From positions 1 to 64,000 of the forward strand of contig CASGHK010000029.1 of assembly GCA_949320185.1 (NCBI GenBank): a DNA stretch of 64,000 nt, in the 5' to 3' direction. The stretch comes from an uncultured Methanomicrobiales archaeon. Its GTDB lineage: Archaea; Halobacteriota; Methanomicrobia; Methanomicrobiales; Methanospirillaceae. Below, piece after piece: positions 1 through 8,847 of this stretch. Position 1 is the first letter of the stretch. The number at the start of each line of letters is the position of its first letter. The notes below the pieces were generated by a model. It made no database searches, was not told where the DNA came from, and worked only from the letters and a program-made list of their open reading frames with translations. Position numbers and translations under genes: made by a program.

Positions 1-216
1 TCGGGATGGACGCGGTGTCCCGCAGGACGACGCGCAAGCAGTGGAATGGTTCCGGAAAGCAGCGGACCTGGGAAACGCACCTGCACACGTCAACCTTGGA
101 GTCATGTATCGGGATGGACGCGGTGTCCCGCAGGACGACGCACAAGCAGTGGAATGGTTCCGGAAAGCAGGGGACCTGGGAAATGCGTCAGCACTGCTTA
201 ACCTCGGATGGATGTA
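1..216 (+). repeat. 108-bp tandem repeat coding Sel1 units
   Basis: Bases 1-108 and 109-216 are two copies of one unit. The first 60 or so bases are almost identical (one G/A difference near base 34 of the unit), while the second halves diverge. The unit length of 108 bp equals 36 codons, one Sel1 repeat, so this is recent duplication within the coding repeat. Confidence 0.85.
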
Positions 217-256
217 CGAAAAGGGACGCGGCGCCCCGGAGGACAATTATTCCTGA
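2..256 (+). CDS. Sel1-like repeat protein, C-terminal part (cut by window start)
   Basis: The frame is open from the first base and ends with TGA at 254-256. It encodes slightly more than two Sel1/TPR-like repeats of 36 residues with the usual signature: AxxWFRKAADLGNA, then LGxMYxxGRGVPQDD. Such alpha-solenoid repeats mediate protein-protein contacts; the specific role cannot be told from this fragment. The last repeat is cut short just after the GRG motif, so the protein ends inside a repeat. Either the gene was truncated here at the edge of the accessory region, or this is its natural end. The family call is firm; the start lies outside the window. Confidence 0.85.
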   Translation, partial: RDGRGVPQDDAQAVEWFRKAADLGNAPAHVNLGVMYRDGRGVPQDDAQAVEWFRKAGDLGNASALLNLGWMYEKGRGAPEDNYS

Positions 257-437
257 CCAACGACCCGAGCTCCCAGTTAGTGGTCGCGGAGAAAACCAAC
301 TCAGTTTTTACCCTCAAACAACGAGTTGATTTTTTAGCCACGGTCTTGCTTCCAAGTACCACCGAGGAAAAGCGCCTGAGCGCGTGGTAGCGTCGACCGA
401 GTGCAGCTGTGGTTGGTTCTCGATAACAAGATGTGAG

Positions 438-1097
438 ATGGCGTTGATGAGGCAAGCTGATATAACGGGTCTGTTTTACGGAATTTTTGGTCTATTGTTC
501 CTTGCTAGTATGATTTATAGTGCTATCGTGGGAATTGGCGGATTCGTTACATCAACGGTCAACGAGCAGGTGATGCCTGTGGTAAATCTTGGCGTTTTTG
601 GGGGGGCGTATAACTCCGAGATCGATGTTGCGTATCGCGACCTCCTTTTTCGAGCCCCTGCCGACGAAGAGCGTGACCGTTACCGGGTGTTTAGGAGTAG
701 GGGTGGCACCGTTGAAGGTATCAATAACGCTCTCAAGGCTACGACCGAGTACGAGAGGCTTCACGGACCAGAATTAATTGAGGCGGTATTCCAAAAGGAG
801 CTAGGTCGGTCGCCGGATGCCGAGGAGCAGGCATATTTTGAAAGCGAGTTTAGCAATGGGGCTTCAATAGCCGATATCCGGAGCTCAATCAACTCCTCTC
901 CGGAATATCTGCGCCGTCAGCACCCTACGAGCTATGACCCGGTCGTGCGGGCATATCGAGATCTTCTCCTTCGCAAACCCGATCCCGAAGGTCTCACATG
1001 GTATATGGGGATGATGGAAAAAAGTTATTGGACTGAGGAACAGGTCCGGGCGGACATCATGCGATCCCAGGAATACCGATCGCTTCATTCTTCTTGA
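438..1097 (+). CDS. Membrane-anchored protein with DUF4214-like repeats
   Basis: A 219-residue protein. An N-terminal hydrophobic segment (about residues 10-40) is followed by three related units of about 50 residues with the pattern YRDLLxRxPDxEG, a central GxxxxxIxxxI, and SxEYxxxH at the end of each. This resembles the DUF4214/phycobilisome-linker type repeat often found in secreted or surface proteins; that assignment is from pattern memory. ATG at 438 is chosen over the upstream GTG at 384 because the intervening residues do not look like the family, and ATG at 447 is also possible. It lies beside the Sel1 fragment with no clear operon partner. Function unknown. Confidence 0.6.
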   Translation: MALMRQADITGLFYGIFGLLFLASMIYSAIVGIGGFVTSTVNEQVMPVVNLGVFGGAYNSEIDVAYRDLLFRAPADEERDRYRVFRSRGGTVEGINNALKATTEYERLHGPELIEAVFQKELGRSPDAEEQAYFESEFSNGASIADIRSSINSSPEYLRRQHPTSYDPVVRAYRDLLLRKPDPEGLTWYMGMMEKSYWTEEQVRADIMRSQEYRSLHSS

Positions 1098-1308
1098 TAG
1101 TGGTATCGGGGACAAAGGCCGTTGCGGGGCCGACTATGAGGACCGCAAGGATCAGGATAGGAAGAAGTCGCTGCACCGGCCACCAGTGGATTGGTGATTG
1201 TCGGAGCAGAACGATAGGGGTTTCGATATTTCAGATCTATGCCTCCCGATGCCTTCCTCGATTCACGCGGCCGGGAAGGTGAAGAAGAATGTCGAGCCCT
1301 CGCCCGGC

Positions 1309-2066
1309 TCAACCCATAGAGGGTCGCGGCGGATAGTGCTCGACCGTCACGCCGGCCATCTCCACGCTGTTGACCGACGGCGGGTGGACCTCAACGGCCT
1401 CCATCGGACGGTCCGTCACGATCGCGATCTGGTTGCCGGCCATCGCGTAGCCCCGGGCGCGGTACCGCTTCAGGTTCTCGACGTGCGACGGCGCGTCCAC
1501 GTACTCCAGCCGCTCCGTGATCCCGAGCAACACCGGCCGGCCCGTGCCGACAAAGTTCACGATCGCGATCCCGACCGCCGCGTCGTTCCCGACCATCTGC
1601 AGCGCCCGCCGGGTGGCTCCAGTGGAAACGAAGTCCTCCACATTTGCCCCGTTCCCGCCGTACTCGATCACCAGCCCGTACGCCGAGCCAGTGTCCGAAC
1701 AATCATTAATGGTCAGCGAGCCGGCCTCCTGGTTCTTGCAGAGGAAGCCGGCCTTCCGGCACCGCTCGGTCCGGCAGTCGACGAGGGTCGCCGACTGCAC
1801 GTAGAACCCCGACTGGTAGAGCTCCGCCGGCACCGTCCCCGAGCGCTGCCCGCACGCCACCGCCCGACACCGCTCGAAGAGCACCTTCCGTGCGATCTGC
1901 CGGTGCCCGTTCCAGCTGCCGTCCAGGTGGAACCCGTCCTGCCAGCAGTCGATCGCCTGGCAGTCACGGACAGTCATGCGTTCGATGTCGCCCGCGTCCG
2001 GGATGTCGAATCCGCAGGACCAGTCGCGCACGCCCGGAACGCCGTTCTCACCCTCGAACCCAGAAT
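1309..2066 (-). pseudogene. 3' fragment of a right-handed beta-helix protein gene (copy A)
   Basis: On the minus strand this matches the C-terminal half of the full-length beta-helix gene at 11559-12920, from the GFEGxNGxPGVRDWS stretch to the stop codon. An internal ATG at 2031 gives a 240-residue frame. Residues match closely in the helical coils (for example the DCQAIDCWQDGFHLDGSW block) and differ by scattered substitutions, more in the last 15 residues. The N-terminal half is missing: upstream of about 2066 the homology stops and a transposase remnant on the other strand begins. The likely cause is truncation by a transposon. Whether the remaining frame is expressed is unknown. Confidence 0.75.
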
Positions 2067-2106
2067 CGATCTCGATCTGGACACCGTTGATCTCGACCTC
2101 GTGCCG

Positions 2107-2324
2107 AATCGCCTGCTGGCACAGTATAAGAATCAGGCTCAGGTCGAGCGTAGGTTTCGATTTCTCAAAGACAATTCCTTCCGCGTCTCAGAGCTCTTCC
2201 TGAAGAAGCCAACACAGATAGAGCGCTGGCCATGATCATGACCCTCTCATTCTTCATCTACAGCCTGACGGAATACTGGGTCATGAGCTCCTTTCGGGTG
2301 TTCAGAGTTGGGGAGTTGAAATGA
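2107..2324 (+). pseudogene. Remnant of an IS1634/IS4-type transposase C-terminus
   Basis: The frame from 2107 reads NRLLAQYKNQAQVERRF followed by RFLKDNSF and LFLKKPTQIE. This is the YxxQxxVExxFRFLKDPxF...LFLKKPxRIEAL signature at the C-terminal end of the DDE domain in IS1634-like transposases. At the GAG codon 2221-2223 the frame is lost. A -1 shift restores ALAMIMTLSFFIYSLTE, the next block of the family, which stops at 2322-2324. The 5' part is absent and replaced by the beta-helix fragment. Truncation plus frameshift make it clearly dead. No terminal inverted repeat was identified. Confidence 0.7.
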
Positions 2325-2424
2325 CACGCTACCACAAAAAAAGTGCTGAAAAAAATACGGAACTCGCATTGATCGACGAATTGAAACGCCGGGTGATTGT
2401 GCTCGGGAGGCACTGCCTGAATAA

Positions 2425-5400
2425 TCACCACCTGAACTGTTCTTTGTTACCGAATCGCCATGCTCCTTCTGGAACTGAGATCTCGAACCGTGCTCCTTTC
2501 CCCGGCTCACCGGTTTCCGTGATCGTGATCCCGGTTATCGAGAGAATCTCCTTGGACAGATAGAGTCCAAGGCCGGTATGTTTTCCGAAACCTTTGGTGA
2601 ACAATTTCCCCTTATCGTCGTGACTGATACCATCTCCGTCATCTTCAACGGTGATGATCATACGATCCATCTCTCCCCGATTCGAGACGCGGATCGTCGT
2701 TATCTTCTCACCCCCGTATTTGAGAGCATTATCGATGAGGTTGTAGAAGACTTTCTCCACAAGGGGATCGGCAAACAGGTCCAGCGAACAATCGTCCGTA
2801 TCTACCGTGACGTTCCTCATCGGAAGACGGGTGATAATGGTCTGAATGATGCTGCTGACCTTCTGCCATGTTGGATCTCTCACTCCCAGGTTTTCGTAAT
2901 CCTTGGTAAAACTGATCTGACTGGCAATTGTCGCGGCGATCTTCTCCTCCCTCGCGATGAACTCTGCTGTTACAGCAGGATCAGAGAGTGTATCTTTGGA
3001 TATCTCGAGGAACCCGGAAAGGACGATAAGCTGGTTGCTGATGTCGTGACGGGTGATGCCCGACAGGAGATTCATCTTTCGATTCGCTAGACGAAGAGCC
3101 TCCTCTGCCCGCTTTCGTTCGGTAATGTCCTGGATAATCGAATGCAAAAGGTTCTTGCCGCTGGAAACAATTCGGGCGCTGAATACCTCGACATCACGGA
3201 TCTCCCCGTTCTTTTTCCGGTGCTGGAAGTGAAAGACTGCGCCATCGCAACTCCCGGCATGCGCAATCGCAGTCCGGATTTCGTTCTTCTGTTTCGTATT
3301 GATGGTGCTGATATGCATCCCCCTCATCTCCTCCCGTGAATACCCGTAGTACCGGACGGCGGCTGCATTCGCATCGGTGATCGTCCCTGTTGCCGGATCG
3401 AGGATGAGCATGACCGCATTATTGATCTCGAACATATCGCGGTACCGCTTCTCGCTCTCGCGCAGAGCTTCCTCGATCTGTTTTCTTTCGGTGATATCGG
3501 TTAAGATTCCTGACAGGACCAGGTCCCCCATATCGTCGATCCAGTTCTGTACATGATCGGCAAGCCAGCGAACTTCACCGTCTTTTCTCCGTATTCGGTA
3601 CTCGCGCTGGATGCAGCATCCCGATTCATTCAACAATCGGTCATTATCCCGTTCGATGATGACGGTAAGATCCTCTGAAAGGATAACCTGATCCCAGCGG
3701 GGGTTCCCTGAGATAAAGTCCGATTCGGTATACCCAGTAATCTCCTCAACGGCCCCATGGAAGAAGATCGGCGTCCAGTTGGAAGCAGACAGATAGGCGA
3801 TACCCCGGAACGACTGGACAAAGGAACGATATCGGGTCTCGCTCTCGCGCAGAGCTTCTTCGATCTCTTTTCGTCTGGTAATATCCCTGCTCGATGCACG
3901 TCGTCCGAGCCGATCCCCGGCGGTATCATAGATGGGCTGGCAGCTGTGGGTGATCCAACGGATCGATCCGTCGCAATGACGGATGCGGAAGTCAACCGAC
4001 TCGGCTTTCTCGGAAGCCGCTGCGTGGACACGATGATCCAACCAAATCTGCCGATCATCAGGGAGAACGAGTTCGGTTTCGAGTCCAGGATTGGTATAGA
4101 AAGCCCCCTGTGGGTAGCCCGTGATCCGCTCGCAGGAGGGTGACGAATACACCATTGTGGAATCCTCGGCGATCCAGTACTCCCAATCGTAGGTGTAATC
4201 CGCGAACATCCTGAATTTTTCTTCGCTCGCTTCCAGTGCCCGGGCAGCAACACCAGAACTGATGACGTGGGAGAGCGTTGAGGCGAGATCGGCAAGAAGC
4301 TCTTCTTCCCGCGGGAGGATGGGGGTAGAGCGAAACAGGGCAAGCACACCCGCCGGATGCTGATCGAGCGAAAGAATCCGGAATCCGGCAAACGAGACCA
4401 GTCCGAGCGATTCGGCCCATGCATGGTCATGGACTCGGGAGTCGTGTGTGACATCATTCGTGATGAAGAAGGGATCTTCACCGGAGGCGACCCGACCGAT
4501 CTTGAAACACCCCAGCGGGACGCGGCGATGGCCTCCATCGATATGGGTATATCTGCCGGAACTTGCGATGAGATGAAGGCACTGCGCGCGGGTACGGCAT
4601 ACATCAGGACCCGTTGTAATCCCTGCATGGATACATCCACTGGAGCAGAGATCCCCTTCATCGGTCATCCAGATGCGAGCAAAATCCGCATGGAAGATAT
4701 CGACAACGGCATCGCAGACGAGCTTGATCTGGGCGTTCAGCCCGGTTGTGGCAAGCAGTTGCTCCTTGAGGACGCTGATCGTGAGAATCTGATCGATGGC
4801 TTTCTTGTTCTCGGTGATATCACGAAATGTCCCCATGATGAGGAGTGGCTTTCCTTCCGAATCCCTGTTGATGACATTGCCGCGGATGAGGAGGGTCTTC
4901 CAGTCGCCGGTTTTGTCCCGGATACGCAGTTCAAACTCCTGCGAATCGCTGGATTCTGACTGGCGGATGGTTTGAGGTAAATCGCCATCTGTGCGGCGAT
5001 CGAGGGGGTGCGCCAGCAGTTCGATGTTCCGGAAATACTCTTCGAGTTCTCCTTCAGAATATCCCACGATCTCCTGCTGCCCCATGAATACCTGGCGCTC
5101 GTCTGTCTGAAGATTCCAGGTCCATATCCCGAGGTTCGAGGCCTGCAGGGCAAGTTTGAGCCGCCCCTCGCTCTGTTGAAGGGCACTTAAAGCACTGCGT
5201 TCTTGAGTGATATCTCGCCCATAAATGGCATACCGGAAGATGTTGCCGTCAGCATCCCTCACCGGATAGACGCTGTTCTCGATAATGCGCCCGGAGCGAA
5301 CATCCTCGAACCGGACAGGGCGACCGGTTTCCCGGGCGATCTGCACTTTGTTTCGCCGTGATTCTGCAAGGTCCGGAGGAATGATGCTGTATACGTCGCG

Positions 5401-6510
5401 CCCGATGATATCGTCCACCGTAGAGCCAATACGCTGTGCCGTGACCTTGTTGGCGGCAAGGACCGTCCCCGTCTCTTCGATCAGGATGGCAGATTCCGTG
5501 GTTGCATCAATGAGGGCCTTTGCCGTCGCTTCGCTCTCAATGAGCGCGAGGTCTGCCCTTCTTCGCTGGGTGATATCCCGGGCATAGATCGCGACACCGA
5601 TGATCGCGCCTCCCGCGTCCCTCACCGGATTATGGGAGATCTCGAAGACCAGCCGGACTCGGGCGTCCTCCCCGGAGTATTCCTCGATGGTGACCTGTTC
5701 CCCGGCAAGGGCCCGGTCGATAGTTTTTTTTGCCCCGGCACGGTCTTCTTCAACGGTCATGGAGTCTACCAGGGAATCCCCGATCTCGATGTCCGCACCA
5801 TACAGTGCCTTCATCACCGCGGCATGGCTCGCGTTAAAACTCGTGTACCGATATTCCCGATCAAGGGAGAAGATTGGCGCGTCCGCACTGTCGATAATAC
5901 CGCGAAGTGTGGCATACTGCTCAATCACTTTCGTCTCTGCAGTCTTTCGGCGCAGGTATCCGGCAACCTGACGGATGAAGATGGAGATAATCCCTTCGCG
6001 TTCCAGTTCTCTGCCGGGCGGGCGAATGATAACGACGGAACCGTGCAGGTGCCCTTTCCAGCTGATCCCCGTTCCATATATCCTGCCAAAGAAGGGAAGA
6101 CGCTCGATCTTCCGGCAGACATCCTCCGGGATGTGCCCGAATGTCAGCGTTGACAATCCACCATGAAGTTCATCGAATCCGCCTCGTTGCAGAGGGATAT
6201 CCGCATTCCGAGGAATGATGAATGAGAGCCTTTCGAGCGGACAGCCAAGGAGTCCCTCAATCTGATCGCGCCATGGTTCCACCCCGGTCATCGATCGAAG
6301 GGTAACGGATCTGGTGTCAGAATCAAAAGAGTTGACAAGAATGACATCTTCGGCCCCGACAATCTGCTGTATGGATTGCAATACGAACGCGAAAATGTCA
6401 GCATCCGGCGGAAAATCAGAGAGCGTCTCCAGGGCCAGGGATAAAAATTCGAGATCGCTTTGGTCCTCCTGACAGTGATTCGGATTTTTTCTTGGACCTG
6501 GTTTGTTCAT
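2425..6510 (-). CDS. Multi-PAS/GAF sensor histidine kinase
   Basis: A 1361-residue soluble sensor kinase. Order: an N-terminal GAF-like region (about 1-190), three PAS domains (about 200-570), a cysteine-rich GAF domain (about 575-740), three more PAS domains (about 755-1130), then a dimerisation helix with TRHDISNQL (the methanogen-type H-box) and a HATPase domain with N-box NLIDNALKYGG and G boxes DDGDGI and GLGLYLSKEI. No transmembrane helix is evident, so it should sense a cytosolic signal. The GAF domain carries CxxxCxH...CxxxxxCLHL...GC, seen in some methanogen kinases; a heme or other redox ligand is possible but inferred. No response regulator gene is adjacent. A duplicated start region precedes it. 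Confidence 0.92.
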   Translation of the reverse strand: MNKPGPRKNPNHCQEDQSDLEFLSLALETLSDFPPDADIFAFVLQSIQQIVGAEDVILVNSFDSDTRSVTLRSMTGVEPWRDQIEGLLGCPLERLSFIIPRNADIPLQRGGFDELHGGLSTLTFGHIPEDVCRKIERLPFFGRIYGTGISWKGHLHGSVVIIRPPGRELEREGIISIFIRQVAGYLRRKTAETKVIEQYATLRGIIDSADAPIFSLDREYRYTSFNASHAAVMKALYGADIEIGDSLVDSMTVEEDRAGAKKTIDRALAGEQVTIEEYSGEDARVRLVFEISHNPVRDAGGAIIGVAIYARDITQRRRADLALIESEATAKALIDATTESAILIEETGTVLAANKVTAQRIGSTVDDIIGRDVYSIIPPDLAESRRNKVQIARETGRPVRFEDVRSGRIIENSVYPVRDADGNIFRYAIYGRDITQERSALSALQQSEGRLKLALQASNLGIWTWNLQTDERQVFMGQQEIVGYSEGELEEYFRNIELLAHPLDRRTDGDLPQTIRQSESSDSQEFELRIRDKTGDWKTLLIRGNVINRDSEGKPLLIMGTFRDITENKKAIDQILTISVLKEQLLATTGLNAQIKLVCDAVVDIFHADFARIWMTDEGDLCSSGCIHAGITTGPDVCRTRAQCLHLIASSGRYTHIDGGHRRVPLGCFKIGRVASGEDPFFITNDVTHDSRVHDHAWAESLGLVSFAGFRILSLDQHPAGVLALFRSTPILPREEELLADLASTLSHVISSGVAARALEASEEKFRMFADYTYDWEYWIAEDSTMVYSSPSCERITGYPQGAFYTNPGLETELVLPDDRQIWLDHRVHAAASEKAESVDFRIRHCDGSIRWITHSCQPIYDTAGDRLGRRASSRDITRRKEIEEALRESETRYRSFVQSFRGIAYLSASNWTPIFFHGAVEEITGYTESDFISGNPRWDQVILSEDLTVIIERDNDRLLNESGCCIQREYRIRRKDGEVRWLADHVQNWIDDMGDLVLSGILTDITERKQIEEALRESEKRYRDMFEINNAVMLILDPATGTITDANAAAVRYYGYSREEMRGMHISTINTKQKNEIRTAIAHAGSCDGAVFHFQHRKKNGEIRDVEVFSARIVSSGKNLLHSIIQDITERKRAEEALRLANRKMNLLSGITRHDISNQLIVLSGFLEISKDTLSDPAVTAEFIAREEKIAATIASQISFTKDYENLGVRDPTWQKVSSIIQTIITRLPMRNVTVDTDDCSLDLFADPLVEKVFYNLIDNALKYGGEKITTIRVSNRGEMDRMIITVEDDGDGISHDDKGKLFTKGFGKHTGLGLYLSKEILSITGITITETGEPGKGARFEISVPEGAWRFGNKEQFRW

Positions 6511-6543
6511 GGCTGACCTGAACCTGGTTTGTTCATGACTGAT
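6496..6543 (-). repeat. 26-bp tandem duplication over the kinase start codon, with 9-codon mini-ORF
   Basis: The sequence ACCTGGTTTGTTCAT occurs twice on the plus strand, beginning at 6496 and 6522. On the minus strand each copy supplies ATGAACAAACCAGG. The upstream ATG (6536) opens a frame of nine codons (MNKPGSGQP) whose TGA (6509-6507) overlaps the kinase ATG (6510-6508) as ATGA. Upstream of both starts Shine-Dalgarno matches are weak. The duplication either created a coupled leader peptide or is neutral. Confidence 0.7.
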
Positions 6544-7246
6544 CCGAACCTTGTGATGTCGCGATATTCCTGTAAAAACCAGCGAGCCCTGTCTCCTGTA
6601 TTGATTATTCCTCCTCCTTTGACAAATACCTTCTTTCGGCCACTCACTTCTCGTTGATGTCTTCGCGCATCACTCCGAGATAGAGAAGTAGCGGAGATTC
6701 ATTGGAAAAGGGTACGAGTGTTTTCGTTCTTTGCTTGGTATCACACTAGCCTCCAACCTCTAGTTCCAATACCTCAAGAATGCGCTTCATTTTCCGCGAT
6801 CTTCTGTAGCGTCTTAGATGTGCAGTGTTATTCTCAGGACCGGTATCCTGATTTCATGGAGGACCAGCATAGACCACCGATCGGGCAATGTAGGCGAACA
6901 AGAGACCAAAGGTGGTTGAGCCACCAGATAGTGTCAACTTCAATAATACATCCGTTCCAATTAGGGGCCGGAGACTTCGAGCGACCCAAGCACGATCGTA
7001 TCGACGTTCATCGCCCCCGTCGCCATAACTTCGGATATGGAAACCCAGATGTGACGGCGGTGGATCCTGGGCTTCTCAGCTGTAACGATCCTGGTCGCAT
7101 CTTTCGCATTGCTCCAAGGGAACGTGCACTATCCGAGGCTTGTGGTACCGGGGGACTCTCGCGGTGCTCTGATCAGGCCTCTCGATCGTCTCCATCGTGT
7201 TCACCCTGACAACCGATCCCAATTGCTGAGGAGGCTCGGGCGGTTT
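6544..7246. other. About 700 bp with no supported gene
   Basis: The stretch holds the presumed kinase promoter (AT-rich around 6600-6630 on the minus strand) and otherwise short frames on both strands with no recognisable motif. A minus-strand piece around 7000-7150 gives a fragment ending MNVDTIVLGSLEVSGP that could be the relic of a structural gene. It has no start or partner, so it is not called. The base order looks like a scar between the kinase and beta-helix copy B. Confidence 0.5.
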
Positions 7247-7486
7247 TCATCTCATCGCCGGCGCCGGCGGGCACCGCTCGACCGTCAGCCCGCCGAGGTC
7301 CACCATCCCTCTCGACGGCGGGTGCACCTCGACCAGCTCCTCCGGCTGATCCGTCACGATCGCGATCCGGTTGCCGGCCATCGCATACCCTCTTGCCCGG
7401 TACCGCTTCAGGTCCTCAACGTGCGACGGCGCGTCCACGTACTCCAGCCGCTCGGTGCACCCGAGCAGCACCGGCAGGCCGTCGCC
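7247..7486 (-). pseudogene. 3'-terminal fragment of the beta-helix gene (copy B)
   Basis: The last 75-80 codons of the beta-helix gene are present: GLPVLLGCTERLEYVDAP then SHVEDLKRYRARGYAMAG and a divergent tail ending at TGA 7247-7249. Over the conserved part it is nearly identical in DNA to 11700-11800 of the full copy. Nothing of the N-terminal 370 residues is present. Upstream of about 7486 the sequence is unrelated. It lacks a start signal and cannot make a folded beta-helix alone. Confidence 0.8.
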
Positions 7487-7605
7487 AGTGAGACTGGGCC
7501 ACGCTCGAGCGCGGCGGAGCGGGCGACGATCCGCCTCAGGCGGTTCGCGCGAGATCCGGGCGCTCGCTCCTGATACGAATCGGATCGTCGATGAAAAGGA
7601 GCCCT

Positions 7606-7959
7606 TTATTCCTCACACGTGAACTCGATCTCGTCCGCCAGGTGCTCGGATCCCCAGTCACAGAGCTGATCGAGGATCGGGATGAGGGATTCTCCCGTTT
7701 TCGTGAGCGTATATTCCACTTTCGGCGGCACCTGCGCATACACCTTCCGGGTGACGAGCCCGTCCCGCTCCAGCTCCCGGAGCTCCTTTGTCAGCATCCG
7801 CTGGGTGATCCGGGGCTGCACCCGCGCCACGATCTGGTTGAACCGCAGCGTCCCTTCCTTGAGCTGGTATATGACCAGCGGTTTCCACTTCCCCCCGATG
7901 ACATCGAGCGTTGCCTCGATCGGCCAGCTGTACTTGCATTTTTTCGGCGTTGTCTCCAT
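7606..7959 (-). CDS. HxlR-family winged-helix transcriptional regulator
   Basis: 117 residues, the usual HxlR length. The signature CKYSWPIEATLDVIGGKWK, then LRFNQIVARVQPRITQRMLTK, RELERDGLVTR and VPPKVEYTLT covers the recognition helix and wing. HxlR proteins often respond to electrophiles or redox stress through an N-terminal cysteine; here the Cys lies at about residue 8, next to the conserved position. ATG at 7959 is chosen because the family begins with a few residues before CxxSW; an in-frame start at 8019 would put a poor 20-residue extension across the palindrome. It is divergent from the flavoprotein gene at 8194, its likely target. Confidence 0.92.
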   Translation of the reverse strand: METTPKKCKYSWPIEATLDVIGGKWKPLVIYQLKEGTLRFNQIVARVQPRITQRMLTKELRELERDGLVTRKVYAQVPPKVEYTLTKTGESLIPILDQLCDWGSEHLADEIEFTCEE

Positions 7960-7994
7960 TAGTATCAAACCTGTAAGTATGGCACAATTATGGT

Positions 7995-8018
7995 TGTATG
8001 CACTATATATGTCATACA
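7995..8018. promoter_or_regulatory. Interrupted palindrome over the shared HxlR/flavoprotein promoter
   Basis: TGTATG (7995-8000) and CATACA (8013-8018) form an inverted repeat with a 12-bp AT-rich centre that contains TATATAT. A wider pair, AAGTATG at 7975-7981 and CATACTT at 8017-8023, brackets it. The TATA-like centre sits about 45 bp before the HxlR start, as expected for an archaeal promoter with a short leader. Binding by the adjacent HxlR regulator is inferred. Confidence 0.5.
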
Positions 8019-8056
8019 TACTTGATATACATCACAGGAACACCCGCGATACTTTG

Positions 8057-8076
8057 GGGGAATCGAAGAATTCCCC
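8057..8076 (+). promoter_or_regulatory. Perfect 7-bp stem-loop in the flavoprotein gene leader
   Basis: GGGGAAT (8057-8063) and ATTCCCC (8070-8076) can pair around a 6-base loop. It lies between the putative promoter and the ATG at 8194, in a leader of roughly 160 bases. It could affect mRNA stability or be chance. Confidence 0.3.
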
Positions 8077-8193
8077 GGAAAGAATCAAAGGACTCATGCA
8101 TGAACCGTCAGTGATTCACGAAAGGCCGGCAAAGTTCCGGTCCGGGCCCGGATGAGATGGAATCAACGAATCTGAACGAAGAAGGGACAGGAC

Positions 8194-8829
8194 ATGAAAG
8201 TTTTACTGGTAAACGGGAGCCCCCACAAGGAAGGCTGCACCTATACGGCTCTGACCGAGGTCGCAAAGACCCTGAACGAGGAAGGTATCGAGACCGAGAT
8301 ATTCTGGATCGGCAAGAAGGCGCTTGCCGGATGCACCGCGTGCATGACCTGTGCCACAGAGGGGCACTGTGTCTTCAAGGACCGGGTCAACGATTTCCTC
8401 GACATTGCCGGTGATGCGGATGGATTTATCTTCGGGTCACCGGTGCATTTCGCGGGGGCCGGCGGGGCCATCACATCCTTCATGGACCGGGTATTTTATG
8501 CCGACCTGCTCGCGGGCAAACAATCGTTTTACCTGAAACCCGCAGCCGCAGTCGTCTCCGCAAGAAGGGCCGGGACGACGGCGACCTTCGACCAGCTCAA
8601 CAAGTACTTCACCATCATGGAGATGCCCATCGTCTCCTCCCGCTACTGGAACATGGTCCACGGGGCACGGCCGGAGGATGTCGAGAAGGATCTCGAAGGG
8701 CTCCAGATCATGCGGGTACTCGCCCGGAACATGGCGTTCTTCCTGAAGTGCAAAGAGGCCGGTCTGAAAACGGGGGTGCCGCCCCCGGTCCGGGAAACTC
8801 CCATCTTCACGAACTTTATCCGGGACTAA
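8194..8829 (+). CDS. Flavodoxin-fold iron-sulfur flavoprotein (Isf / NADPH-FMN reductase family)
   Basis: 211 residues beginning MKVLLVNGSPHKEGCTYTAL, the FMN-phosphate loop of the NADPH-dependent FMN reductase superfamily. The compact cysteine motif C47-x2-C50-x2-C53-x5-C59 is that of archaeal Isf proteins, which bind a 4Fe-4S cluster and move electrons, in methanogens often to O2 or peroxide. FGSPVHFAGAGGAITSFMDR is the second flavin loop. A Shine-Dalgarno-like AAGGGACAG precedes ATG 8194. Divergent from HxlR and followed by a small ORF and an Fe-S aldo/keto reductase, it suggests a redox-stress group. Confidence 0.9.
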   Translation: MKVLLVNGSPHKEGCTYTALTEVAKTLNEEGIETEIFWIGKKALAGCTACMTCATEGHCVFKDRVNDFLDIAGDADGFIFGSPVHFAGAGGAITSFMDRVFYADLLAGKQSFYLKPAAAVVSARRAGTTATFDQLNKYFTIMEMPIVSSRYWNMVHGARPEDVEKDLEGLQIMRVLARNMAFFLKCKEAGLKTGVPPPVRETPIFTNFIRD

Positions 8830-8847
8830 ATTGCTGGGGGAGAAACC

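Noticed and set aside
1057-1176. Minus-strand ORF of 39 codons with a signal-peptide-like sequence (RLLPILILAVLIVGPATA)
   Set aside because: GTG start without ribosome-binding site, ends inside the DUF4214-like gene; a truncated relic at best.
1198-2235. Long plus-strand open frame of 345 codons
   Set aside because: Mostly the antisense shadow of beta-helix copy A; only its end (from 2107) is meaningful, as a transposase remnant.
3630-4661. Minus-strand frame of 343 codons inside the kinase
   Set aside because: It is in a different frame within the sensor kinase, with Ser/Arg/Pro-rich low-information sequence and no motif.
6718-7209. Plus-strand frame of 163 codons in the scar region
   Set aside because: No motif, no start signal, composition unlike neighbours.
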